Shown here: piece after piece, positions 8,258-16,409 of the stretch
Layout: every line of letters begins with the position of its first letter
Position numbering within the stretch: position 1 is the first letter of the stretch
Source: an uncultured Holophagaceae bacterium
Lineage (GTDB): Bacteria; Acidobacteriota; Holophagae; Holophagales; Holophagaceae
Direction of reading: 5' to 3'
Assembly: GCA_903913215.1 (NCBI GenBank)
Contig: CAIWKE010000001.1
Coordinates: forward strand, 1 to 38,008
Length of the DNA stretch: 38,008 nucleotides
Notes under the pieces: generated by a model
The model's input: the letters and a program-made list of their open reading frames with translations, nothing else
The model's database searches: none
What the model was told of the DNA's origin: nothing
Translations under genes and position numbers: made by a program

Positions 8258-9730
8258 TTGGGCGGTTGGACGCTCTCGCTCTTCCTCGATCCCCAGAGCC
8301 GGGACCCGGTCTACCTCCAGATCGCCCATGCCCTGATGCAGGAAATCCACCGCGGGCGCCTCCGCCCGGGGGACCCTCTGCCAGGGCAGCGGACCCTGGC
8401 CGAGCAGCTGGGGGTGAGTCGGAACACGGTGATGGCCGCCTTCCAGGAGCTCCAGGCCGAGGGCTGGCTGGTCGCCAGGACCGGCGAGGGCAGCCTGGTG
8501 GCCCCCACGCCCCCGCTGCGCTTGCCCCCAGGGATGGGCCCGGAGGTTCCTGCGGAGCGGAGTCAGCTTGAGCGGGGCATGGGCTTCGACCTGAGCCAGG
8601 GCCCCGAGCCTCCCTCGGCCCCAGGTTTGGGCCTGCTCCGGGCCGGCACGGGCATTCCCGACCCGCGCCTGTTGCCGGGCGCCGAGCTGGCCCGGGCCTA
8701 CCGCCGAGCGCTCACCCAGCACGGCCAGAGCGCCCTCAACCTCGAGGACTCCCAGGGCCACCCGCGGCTCCGCGAGGCCCTGGCCCGGATGCTCTCCGAG
8801 GCCCGGGGCATCCCGACCACAGCCCAGCGGATCCTGGTGACGCGGGGCAGCCAGATGGCCGCCTTCCTCACGGCCCAAGCCCTGGTCCGGCCCGGGGATG
8901 TGGTGGCCGTGGAAGCCCTGGGGGACCGCCGGGCCTGGGAGGCCTTCACCCACGCGGGGGCCCGCTGCCTGCCCCTGCCCGTGGATGCGGCGGGCCTCGA
9001 CGTCGGGGCCCTGGAAGCCCTGCTGGCCCAGACCCCGCTGCGTGCCGTGCTGGTGACGCCCCGGCGCCAGTACCCCAGTCTCGCAGTGCTCAGTCCGGAG
9101 CGCCGGGCCCGGCTCCTGGACCTGGCCCAGACCCACCGCTTCGCCATCCTGGAGGTGGACCAGGACAGTGAGTTCCAGTTCGAGGGCCGAAGCCTGCCCC
9201 CACTGGCCGCCCAGGATCCCGCGGGCGTGGTCATCCATATGGGCACTCTCAGCAAGATTTTCAGCCCGGGGCTCCGTCTGGGCTTTGTCCACGGGCCTGA
9301 GCCCTTGCTCCAGCGCATGAAGCAGCTGCGCCTGGTCTTCGACCGCCAAGGGGACATGGTGCTGGAGCGGGCCATGGCCGAGCTCATGGAGGACGGCGAG
9401 ATCCAGCGCCACCTGAACCGCATGCAGCAGGTCTACCGGCGGCGGCGGGACGCGGCTGGCGAGGCCCTGAGCCGTGCCCTGGGGGATCGCGTGAGCTTCG
9501 AGGTGCCGCCTGGCGGGCTGGCCCTCTGGATCCGGGCGGAACCAACCCTGGATGTGGACGCCTGGGCCACCCGGGCCCTCGAGAAGGGTGTGGTCTTCCA
9601 GCCGGGCCGCCAGTTCGCCTTCGAGTCCGGGCCCGTACCGGCGCTGCGCCTGGGCTTCGCCAACCACGATGAAGCGGAACTGGAGGAGGTGGCCAGGCGC
9701 ATGGCCGCCGCCCTGGAGGGAATGCCATGA
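8258..9730 (+). CDS. MocR/PdxR-like GntR-family regulator with PLP aminotransferase domain
   Basis: The product (490 residues) has an N-terminal GntR-type winged helix (about residues 14-82; PVYLQIAHALMQEI, LAEQLGVSRNTVMAAFQEL) joined to a fold-type I aminotransferase domain (about 110-488). The PLP-binding lysine is K333 in GTLSKIFSPGLRLGF; DQDSEF and TPRRQYPS match other conserved MocR positions. Members of this family use PLP as effector and often control vitamin B6, GABA or taurine genes; no such gene lies beside it here. The start is TTG at 8258, with GGAG at 8249-8252; the ATGs at 8244 and 8247 are out of frame and an in-frame TAG lies at 8222. The stop overlaps the next start by ATGA, so translation is probably coupled to the kinase. 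Likely autoregulated through the direct repeats at 8123-8155. Confidence 0.9.
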   Translation: MGGWTLSLFLDPQSRDPVYLQIAHALMQEIHRGRLRPGDPLPGQRTLAEQLGVSRNTVMAAFQELQAEGWLVARTGEGSLVAPTPPLRLPPGMGPEVPAERSQLERGMGFDLSQGPEPPSAPGLGLLRAGTGIPDPRLLPGAELARAYRRALTQHGQSALNLEDSQGHPRLREALARMLSEARGIPTTAQRILVTRGSQMAAFLTAQALVRPGDVVAVEALGDRRAWEAFTHAGARCLPLPVDAAGLDVGALEALLAQTPLRAVLVTPRRQYPSLAVLSPERRARLLDLAQTHRFAILEVDQDSEFQFEGRSLPPLAAQDPAGVVIHMGTLSKIFSPGLRLGFVHGPEPLLQRMKQLRLVFDRQGDMVLERAMAELMEDGEIQRHLNRMQQVYRRRRDAAGEALSRALGDRVSFEVPPGGLALWIRAEPTLDVDAWATRALEKGVVFQPGRQFAFESGPVPALRLGFANHDEAELEEVARRMAAALEGMP

Positions 9731-12700
9731 GCCTGATCCTGTCCGCCTTGGACGGTCGCGTCGTCCTCAAGGGCTTCCTGGGCGAGGGGGGCATGGGGCA
9801 GGTTCACCGGGCCTGGGACCAGGCCCTGGAGCGGGCCGTGGCGGTGAAGTTCCTCCGGGGCACGGACCCTCGGGAAGCCGAGCGCCTGCTGCTGGAGGCC
9901 CGCCTGCAAGCTCGGGTAGAGCATCCCCATGTGGTGAAGGTCCATGAGGTGGGCACCCTGGAGGGCCGGCCCTGTATCGTCCTGCAACTGGTGGAGGGCC
10001 GCAGCCTAGCCGCCCTGGCGCCGGAGCTGACCCAGGAGGCCAAGGTCGAGCTGGTGCGCCAGGCGGCCGAGGGGCTCCACGCCGCCCACCGCCAGGGGCT
10101 GCTGCACCGGGACATCAAACCCGCCAACATCCTGGTGGAGGAGACCCCGGGCGGCCGCCGGGCCCTGGTCTCGGACTTCGGCCTGGCGCGGGACCAGGAG
10201 GTTGGCCAGAGCCGCGGCGCCTTCCCGGCGGGGACCCTCGACTTCATGAGCCCGGAGCAGCTGCTGAGCCAGGGGCCCCTGGGCCTCCAGTCGGATGTCT
10301 ACGCCCTAGGCGCGACGCTCTACTGCGTACTGGCCGGTCGCTATCCATTCAGGGACAGCCTGAAGGCCACCTCCCCGGATCGCGATACGCCGCACTCCCA
10401 AACCGGCCATGAGGATCCCGCCCAACTGCTGCGGCGCATCCTGGAGGAGGAACCGGCTTCCCTGGCCGTCGTGATCCCCGGCCTTCCCCGGGAACTGCCC
10501 CTGATCGTGGCCAAGGCCATGGCGAAGGAGCCCAGCCTCCGCTACACCACCGCCGAAGCCTTTGCTGAGGACCTGGGCCGCTTCCAGCGGGGTGAGGCCA
10601 TCCTGGCCCACGCCCCCGGCGCAGTGGAGCAGCTCCAGAAGTGGGCCCACCGGAACCGCATGGCCGCCCGCATCACCCTCGGGGCCGCGGCCCTGCTGGT
10701 GTTGGGCCTGGGCTACACCGCCTTCGCCGCCCGGCGGGCCACCCGGCGCGCCCTGGACAGCGCCCGCATGGGGGGCCGGGCCGCCGCCATGGAATACGCG
10801 CTGACGCGGGAGTACCTCCTGCCCAGCCATGATTTGCGCCCTGCGCTGCAGGCGCTGCGCCAACAGCTCGTCGCCCTGGCCGCCGATACTTCCGGCGCCG
10901 AGGCCCCCCGCGCCTACGCCCTGGGCCGGGGTTACCAACTGCTGGAGGAATGGCCCGAAGCCCGCGTCCAGCTGGAGCGAGCTCGCACCCTGGGATTCCG
11001 GACCCCCGAGGGCGAACTCGCCTATGGGCTGGTCCTGGCGGAGCTCTACCAGCAGGGCCTGCGACAGGCCCGGACCATCCCCGACAAGGCCCAGCAGCAG
11101 AAGCGCCTGGAGGCCCTCCGCCAGGAACTGCTGATCCCCGCCGTGGCCGCCATTCAGGCACAGGTGCAGGCCATGCCGGAGCACGCCCACAGCCTGCTGG
11201 GCCAAGTGGCCCTGATGGAGGGTCGCCTGGATGAGGCCCTCGGCCATGCCCGGGCGGCCCAGGCCAAGCCGCAGGAGCAGGCCGAGGGCCTCCTGCTGGA
11301 GGCCAAGGTCATCGAGGAGCAGCGCCAGATCCTCTATGTCCGGCACGCCCACCAAGAGGCCCTGGTGGCCCTCACGGCGGCGCGCCAGGCCCTTGAGGCC
11401 GTCCAGCACATCGCCCGCAGCGACCCCCGGGCCGCCGAAGGGCTGGTGCAGTGCAGCCTGCTTGGCGCCAGCCACCTCCGCTCCCTGGGGCAGCCCACGA
11501 CGGAAGCCCTGGCCCAGGCTCAGACCGATCTGGACGCCGCTCGGGCCCTGCACGGCGACGAGGGCCGCCTGGCCGTCCTCGAAGCCACCCTGCTGCAGCG
11601 CCTCGGGATGACCAAAAAGGACGTGGGCCAGAGCGCCGTCCAGGAGGACACCCGTGCCCTGCAGCTCCTGCGCGAGGCCGCCGCCCAGCACCCCGGCAAC
11701 CTGGAGTTGCAGCGCTTCCTGGTCAATGGGTGGTACAGCTACTGCTACGCCAAGGTCGCGGCCGGGGAGAACCCCGGGGACAGCTTCACCGAAGGCTACC
11801 TGGCCGTGGACTCAGCCCAGCGACTCGCGCCCCAGGACTGGCGCATCCCCTACACCGGCTCCCTGCTGGCCTACCCGCAGAGCCTCTATCTGAACAACCG
11901 GGGACTGGATGCCCGGGCCACGGCCCTGCGGGGTGTCCGTTACGCGGAGCAGGCCCTCAGCCTCGGGGCCGCCGCCAATGCCCGCGGCAGCCGCGCCGAC
12001 TGCCGCGCGGAGCTGGCCAAGGCCCAATATGCCGCCGGTGAGGATCCCCGCAGCGCCATCGCCCAGCTCCTGGAGGACAACACCCAGAGCCTCCTGCTGG
12101 CCCCGGCGGACCAGATCCTGCGCATCAACTCGGCGGCGAGCGCCATCCAGGCGGCCCACCTGCTGCAGCGCCTGGCGGCAGATGCAGGACCCACGCTGGC
12201 CCTGGCAGCGTCCTGGAGCCAGGGGAACAACCCCAAGTACCTCGAGGCCCAGCGGAACCTCCTGGACATCCAGCTGCTCCAGCGACACAACGCGAGTGAG
12301 CCTGCCGCTGCGGAGCTCCAGGCCTGCCTGGCCCTCAACCGGGACTGCCAGGCCATGGAAAAGCAGTTCAAGACCGTGCTCCCCTTCCAATGCGGCTCCG
12401 CCCTGGTGCTGGTGGCGCGGGCCCAGGCCCGCAGTGGCGCGGATCCATCCAGCGCCTTCCACGAAGCTCAGCAGCGCTTCCTCAAGATGGAGCAGGAGGA
12501 TCCTGGAAACGTGCAGGCCCCGGCGGAGTCGGCCCTGGCTGGCCTGGAGGAGGCCCGCTGGCGCCTCTCGCGCAACCTGCCCGTGGCACCGGCCCTCGCG
12601 GTGGTGCGGGCGGCCCAGGCCCGCTCCCGCCGGGTGCAGCCTGAACAGGCGCTGCTCCTGGCTCTGGAGGCTGCAGCCCTGGGCCTGGAGGCGGAGCATG

Positions 12701-12825
12701 CAGTTCCTGACCTGCAGCGCAGCCTCCTCCAGCAGGCCAAGGCGCTCTGGGCGGAGGCCTTGAAGCGCAATGCCAACCTGAAGCTCCATCCGGCCTTCGC
12801 CCGCACCCTGGCCCAGCTAGCCTGA
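9727..12825 (+). CDS. Membrane Ser/Thr protein kinase with tetratricopeptide-like C-terminal region
   Basis: The product (1032 residues) begins with a Hanks-type kinase domain (about 9-290). The glycine loop is GEGGMGQV, the ATP-binding lysine is K41 in VAVK, the catalytic loop is HRDIKPAN with D129, and DFG has D150; GTLDFMSPEQ is the activation-segment end. All catalytic residues are present, so it should be active. One transmembrane helix follows (about 316-335, ITLGAAALLVLGLGY). The remaining ~690 residues are Ala/Leu-rich helices with TPR-like repeats (for example ARGYQLLEEWPEARVQLERA-type units) and probably bind partners. The topology predicts a cytoplasmic kinase and an outward-facing helical domain. 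ATG 9727 overlaps the end of the MocR-type gene, an unusual pairing. The substrate is unknown. Confidence 0.9.
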   Translation: MSLILSALDGRVVLKGFLGEGGMGQVHRAWDQALERAVAVKFLRGTDPREAERLLLEARLQARVEHPHVVKVHEVGTLEGRPCIVLQLVEGRSLAALAPELTQEAKVELVRQAAEGLHAAHRQGLLHRDIKPANILVEETPGGRRALVSDFGLARDQEVGQSRGAFPAGTLDFMSPEQLLSQGPLGLQSDVYALGATLYCVLAGRYPFRDSLKATSPDRDTPHSQTGHEDPAQLLRRILEEEPASLAVVIPGLPRELPLIVAKAMAKEPSLRYTTAEAFAEDLGRFQRGEAILAHAPGAVEQLQKWAHRNRMAARITLGAAALLVLGLGYTAFAARRATRRALDSARMGGRAAAMEYALTREYLLPSHDLRPALQALRQQLVALAADTSGAEAPRAYALGRGYQLLEEWPEARVQLERARTLGFRTPEGELAYGLVLAELYQQGLRQARTIPDKAQQQKRLEALRQELLIPAVAAIQAQVQAMPEHAHSLLGQVALMEGRLDEALGHARAAQAKPQEQAEGLLLEAKVIEEQRQILYVRHAHQEALVALTAARQALEAVQHIARSDPRAAEGLVQCSLLGASHLRSLGQPTTEALAQAQTDLDAARALHGDEGRLAVLEATLLQRLGMTKKDVGQSAVQEDTRALQLLREAAAQHPGNLELQRFLVNGWYSYCYAKVAAGENPGDSFTEGYLAVDSAQRLAPQDWRIPYTGSLLAYPQSLYLNNRGLDARATALRGVRYAEQALSLGAAANARGSRADCRAELAKAQYAAGEDPRSAIAQLLEDNTQSLLLAPADQILRINSAASAIQAAHLLQRLAADAGPTLALAASWSQGNNPKYLEAQRNLLDIQLLQRHNASEPAAAELQACLALNRDCQAMEKQFKTVLPFQCGSALVLVARAQARSGADPSSAFHEAQQRFLKMEQEDPGNVQAPAESALAGLEEARWRLSRNLPVAPALAVVRAAQARSRRVQPEQALLLALEAAALGLEAEHAVPDLQRSLLQQAKALWAEALKRNANLKLHPAFARTLAQLA

Positions 12826-12993
12826 CCGCCGGGCGCGAGGCCCCTGCCCTGGATCAGCCAGGACCAAGGCTGTCCGCACAAATCCAGATAGCGGCAAGGC
12901 TCCAGGCGGCTCGGCGCAGTTGTGAATCCGATTCCCGCCGATTGGTGGTTTCATGGAAGCCCCCAGGCTTCGACTGCCCCAAGCGGAGACCCC

Positions 12994-13824
12994 ATGAGCC
13001 ACCTGCCCGCCGATTCGCGTTCTCGCGTCACCCTGCCCCAGCTGCATGGCTGGCATCATGCCGGTCGAAAACTGGTGATGGTCACGGCCTATGACTCTGT
13101 CACGGCCCGCATTGCCGACGCCGCCGGGGTGGACATCATCCTGGTGGGCGACAGCGTGGGGAATGTCTGCCTGGGCTTCGAGAACACCCTGCCCGTGAGC
13201 ATGGCCATGATGAACCACCACTTCGAGGCCGTGGCCCGCACCCAGCCTACAGCCCTGCTGGTGGCGGACATGCCCTACCTGAGCTTCCACCTGAGCATCG
13301 AGGACACCATCCGGAACGCTGGCAGCTTCGTGCAGCGGGGCGCCCAGGCCGTGAAGCTGGAGGGTGGGGCCAAGCGCTTGCCGATGATCCACGCCCTCAT
13401 CGATGCCGAGATTCCCGTCATGGGGCACCTGGGCCTCACGCCCCAGAGCGTGAACCCCATGGGCGGCTTCAAGGTCCAGGGCAAGCACAAGGCCGATGCG
13501 CTGCGTCTGGTGGAAGACGCCCAGCGGCTCCAGGATGCAGGCTGCTTCAGCATGGTCCTGGAAGGCATCCCTGCGGAGTTGGCCGCCAAGGTGACCGAGA
13601 CGGTGCAGATCCCCACCATCGGCATCGGCGCTGGGCCGCACTGCTCAGGACAGGTACTGGTCTTCCACGATGTGCTGGGCCTGCTGCCCGGCAGCTCACC
13701 GAAATTCGTTCGCCGCTATGCCCAGGGCTTCGATGATCTGACGGGGGCACTGACCCGCTGGGCCGGGGATGTACGGGACGGCGGGTTCCCCGATGACCGG
13801 GAATCCTATAAGGCAGCACGCTAA
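12994..13824 (+). CDS. panB: 3-methyl-2-oxobutanoate hydroxymethyltransferase
   Basis: PanB transfers a hydroxymethyl group from 5,10-methylene-THF to alpha-ketoisovalerate, giving ketopantoate for pantothenate and CoA synthesis in the cytosol. The product (276 residues; family about 265) shows VTAYDS, the metal-binding ILVGDSVGNV and LLVADMPY, VKLEGG, GHLGLTPQS, LEGIPAELA and TIGIGAG. It is a TIM-barrel enzyme throughout. I chose ATG 12994 because GGAG lies six nt upstream; an in-frame ATG at 12922 would add 24 residues unlike PanB. panC follows after 131 bp in the same direction. panD, the third gene of this branch, lies 5.9 kb away beyond accessory DNA. Confidence 0.96.
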   Translation: MSHLPADSRSRVTLPQLHGWHHAGRKLVMVTAYDSVTARIADAAGVDIILVGDSVGNVCLGFENTLPVSMAMMNHHFEAVARTQPTALLVADMPYLSFHLSIEDTIRNAGSFVQRGAQAVKLEGGAKRLPMIHALIDAEIPVMGHLGLTPQSVNPMGGFKVQGKHKADALRLVEDAQRLQDAGCFSMVLEGIPAELAAKVTETVQIPTIGIGAGPHCSGQVLVFHDVLGLLPGSSPKFVRRYAQGFDDLTGALTRWAGDVRDGGFPDDRESYKAAR

Positions 13825-13955
13825 AACCCGCATTCTCAGGAAGCTGGAGGATCGCATTCTTCTAACTGCGGTCGCACTTGCCCTTAGCCGGTGGCCCCCT
13901 TTAGGTCCGCTGCGGTTATGCTGGAGGTTGCCCTGAAAGGTTCCCGCGTTTGTCT

Positions 13956-14825
13956 ATGAGAGTTGTCCGCTCTATTGCTGATCTCCGTGCCCTGCTTCGT
14001 CCCCTGAAGGCGGAAGGCAAGCGGATCGGATTTGTGCCCACCATGGGCTTCCTGCACGAGGGCCACGGGGCCCTCATCCGCCAGAGTGCAGCTCGCTGTG
14101 ACGCCACGGTTGTATCTATCTTCATTAATCCCACGCAGTTCGGCCCCAGCGAAGACCTGGCCAACTACCCCCGGGACCTGGAGCGGGACCAGAACCTCTG
14201 CCTGGAGGCGGGCACCTCGGTACTCTTCATGCCGGACGTCAATGAGATCTACCCCACGGGCTTCCAGACCCATGTGGAACCCGGTCGCCTGGCCGAGACC
14301 CTTTGCGGGCGCTTCCGCCCGGGACACTTCCGGGGCGTGGCCACGGTGGTGGCCAAGCTCTTCAACATCGTCCAGCCGGACCTGGCCTTCTTCGGTCAGA
14401 AGGACCTGCAGCAGACCGTGGTGGTCCGCCGCATGGCCCGGGACCTGAACATGCCCGTGGACCTGGTGGTGGTACCTACCATTCGTGAGGCCGACGGCCT
14501 CGCCCTCAGCAGCCGCAACATCTACCTCAACGAGGATGCCCGTGGTCGGGCCCTGCAGCTTAGCGAGGCCCTGCTGGCCGCCAAGGCCGCCTTCGACGGG
14601 GGTGAGCGTGAGGCGGACAAGCTCCTGAAGCTGGCCTACAGTGCCCTGGCCGGTGTGGACTCGGTGCAGTACCTGGAGCTGGTGGACGTCCAGAACCTGG
14701 AGCCCATCCAAGGCCCCGTGGACAAGGCCGCCGCCCTCTGCGTCGCCGCCTATGTGGGCAGCACCCGGCTCATCGACAATGTCCTGCTGAGCCCTTCGGC
14801 TGGGGATATCACCCAGAAGAGCTAG
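13956..14825 (+). CDS. panC: Pantoate--beta-alanine ligase
   Basis: PanC activates pantoate with ATP and joins it to beta-alanine to give pantothenate. The product (289 residues; family about 280) has the nucleotidyltransferase signature VPTMGFLHEGH (H34 and H37), FINPTQFGPSED, GHFRGVATVVAKLFNI, the FFGQKD motif and LSSRNIYL near the KMSKS-like loop. The start is ATG 13956; a TTG two codons upstream (13950) has better spacing from AAAGG at 13936-13940 and may be the real initiator. The gene follows panB closely. Its 3' neighbour is a toxin-antitoxin remnant rather than panD, which supplies the beta-alanine. Confidence 0.96.
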   Translation: MRVVRSIADLRALLRPLKAEGKRIGFVPTMGFLHEGHGALIRQSAARCDATVVSIFINPTQFGPSEDLANYPRDLERDQNLCLEAGTSVLFMPDVNEIYPTGFQTHVEPGRLAETLCGRFRPGHFRGVATVVAKLFNIVQPDLAFFGQKDLQQTVVVRRMARDLNMPVDLVVVPTIREADGLALSSRNIYLNEDARGRALQLSEALLAAKAAFDGGEREADKLLKLAYSALAGVDSVQYLELVDVQNLEPIQGPVDKAAALCVAAYVGSTRLIDNVLLSPSAGDITQKS

Positions 14826-14927
14826 CTGGGCACAGGTTTGTTTCGAATCCAGGCTGGGTGGATGGCTTACCCAGTTCAGATGTTTCGAGGACACCCCTCT
14901 GGGCCCGGCCGTAACCCATATAAAAAC

Positions 14928-14961
14928 ATGTATCCCATGGTTTACATATCGTGAGCCATGG
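14928..14961 (+). promoter_or_regulatory. Possible operator at the toxin start
   Basis: ATGTA (14928-14932) and TACAT (14943-14947) form an inverted repeat just before the toxin GTG. CCATGG occurs at 14935-14940 and again at 14956-14961. Toxin-antitoxin operons are usually autorepressed at such sites. The elements are short, so this is tentative. Confidence 0.3.
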
Positions 14962-15265
14962 CTATCGTTTTAAGATAAAGACGATCCTGACCACCGACAA
15001 ATTCGATGCTTGGTTGAGTGGCCTGAAGGATTCGAGGGCAAATAAGCGAATCACGGCCAGGATCCATCGAATGGAGGACGACAATTTCGGTGACTGTGCT
15101 CCCGTTGGCGACGGTGTTTCGGCGTTGAGAATTCATTGCGGGCCAAGCTATCGCGTCTATTTCATCCCGAACGGGATTGAAATCATCATCCTGCTTGCTG
15201 GGGATGACAAGTGCACGCAAGACAAGGACATTCAGGCCGCCATCGACCTTTCGAAGGAACTTTAG
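14951..15265 (+). CDS. HigB/RelE-superfamily (Gp49-like) addiction-module toxin
   Basis: The product (104 residues) matches the phage-derived Gp49 / RelE-StbE killer family: FDAWLSGLKDSRANKRITARI, then GDCAPVGDGVSALRIHCG, YRVYFI and IILLAGDDKCTQDKDI. Family members are ribosome-dependent mRNA interferases; the length is normal. The only start in frame is GTG 14951 (an in-frame TAA lies at 14921), and it has no clear ribosome site. The gene order, toxin first and HTH antitoxin after, is usual for this family. Here the antitoxin frame is broken (see 15266-15559), so the toxin may be weakly expressed, inactive, or held by another antitoxin. Confidence 0.85.
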   Translation: MSHGYRFKIKTILTTDKFDAWLSGLKDSRANKRITARIHRMEDDNFGDCAPVGDGVSALRIHCGPSYRVYFIPNGIEIIILLAGDDKCTQDKDIQAAIDLSKEL

Positions 15266-15559
15266 GAGGAAACCAAGGGACTCAAACTGAACAAATGAAA
15301 ATTTGAGGACTACCTCCGAACCGAGGAGGACATTGCCGAATACTGGGCTGCCTGCCTGATTGAGGGTGGAGACGATCCGGCCTTCCTCACCAAGGCGCTT
15401 GGAGAGATCGCTAGGACTCGGGGCATGTCCCAACTAGCCCGGGACACAGGCATCAGCCGAGAGGGCCTCTATAAGGCCTTGTCTGGCGAGGGCAACCCAG
15501 CGTTTGCAACTGTCCTGAAGGTGATAAACGCGCTCGGGCTCAAGCTACGGGCAAGCTGA
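15266..15559 (+). pseudogene. HigA-type HTH antitoxin with disrupted N-terminus
   Basis: From 15299 the frame reads KFEDYLRTEEDIAEYW, then TKALGEIARTRGMSQLARDT, GISREGLYKALSGEGNPAF and KVINALGLKLRAS, the full Xre-type antitoxin partner of Gp49 toxins. No normal start exists: an in-frame TGA at 15296-15298 cuts off LKLNK, which looks like the family N-terminus, and the nearby ATG at 15295 is one base out of frame and ends after three codons (ATG AAA ATT TGA). A ribosome site TAGGAGG overlaps the toxin stop. Either TGG became TGA or a base was gained in the A run after 15297. The first in-frame ATG is 15425, which would give only 44 residues covering the HTH. Confidence 0.7.
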
Positions 15560-15599
15560 CAAGTCAAAACGGTCTTGCCTCCCATAATGACAATCGGGC

Positions 15600-16409
15600 C
15601 TACCCCTCTATCTCGGAAATATCTGCCGACATAAGGTTTGCGTCTGTTCCTTGGGACTTTTCCCTATGTGCCCGGAAAGCGCGGTGATCATGCTCGGCCA
15701 TGGCAATGACGGTAGGTAGTTTTGGCCAATCATGGCCAAGATTTATTGCTGCAGAATTCAGATGTAATTTAATCGGGTTCCCGTAAGCAAAAAAATCAGC
15801 GTTTCCCCTTGCACCAAGATCTTGGCGACTTGGCGTTTCAAGAATACATAATTTAATTTGGTCAGCAGAAGTAATTTCAGCCAACCAATAGAGCATATTT
15901 GTCGTTGGCAATTTTGGTTCAATTAATATATTTTCATTAGGACCTGAACCACTTTGCGACCCAGTCTTTCTTTTTTCACCAACTAATTCAGGCAAGGTGA
16001 GCCATTTTTTACATATTAAAACATTATTGTTCCATAATCTAAGATGTTTTTTTTGTAACTCAGGATCTATTGAAGTAAAATCTGATTTTTCTACTATTTT
16101 CTCTTCAAACCTAAGTGTTTTTGAATTGAATGTTGCTTTGAGCTTTGATATAAATGCGTCTTGAATTTTATTATCGTATTCAATATACCTCGCCTCTTCA
16201 GTCCGTATCCAGACAGCCCATGCTGATAAGACTTCTTGTGGAAATGGAGTTATTGGTTCCCACCAACCATACATATAGACGCCTGCTTTCCAACGTTCCC
16301 ATATTTTTAAATTTATATCATCAAACCAAAAAGGATAAGTGTCGAAATCATACTTATAATTACTTCCCCGTGCCCAAACCGGAAGAAATTCATTTCTATT
16401 TGTGACCAT
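15600..16409 (-). CDS. Unknown Trp-rich protein from low-GC accessory cassette
   Basis: I do not recognise this protein (269 residues from ATG 16409). It is rich in Trp and other aromatics near the N-terminus (FDTYPFWFDDINLKIWERW, YMYGWWEPI) and polar afterwards; no membrane segment or catalytic motif is evident. The frame extends upstream to 16721, but that part overlaps the relaxase-like gene. ATG 16409 gives a 14-nt overlap with that gene's end at 16396, typical of coupled genes. The DNA is clearly more AT-rich than both flanks, with homopolymer runs, so it was probably acquired from another source. Being third in the 83-residue / MobF-like / unknown cassette, it may act with them. Confidence 0.65.
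   Translation of the reverse strand: MVTNRNEFLPVWARGSNYKYDFDTYPFWFDDINLKIWERWKAGVYMYGWWEPITPFPQEVLSAWAVWIRTEEARYIEYDNKIQDAFISKLKATFNSKTLRFEEKIVEKSDFTSIDPELQKKHLRLWNNNVLICKKWLTLPELVGEKRKTGSQSGSGPNENILIEPKLPTTNMLYWLAEITSADQIKLCILETPSRQDLGARGNADFFAYGNPIKLHLNSAAINLGHDWPKLPTVIAMAEHDHRAFRAHREKSQGTDANLMSADISEIEG

Noticed and set aside
12922-12993. Upstream start for panB
   Set aside because: It adds 24 residues unlike PanB and lacks a ribosome site, whereas ATG 12994 has GGAG at the right distance.
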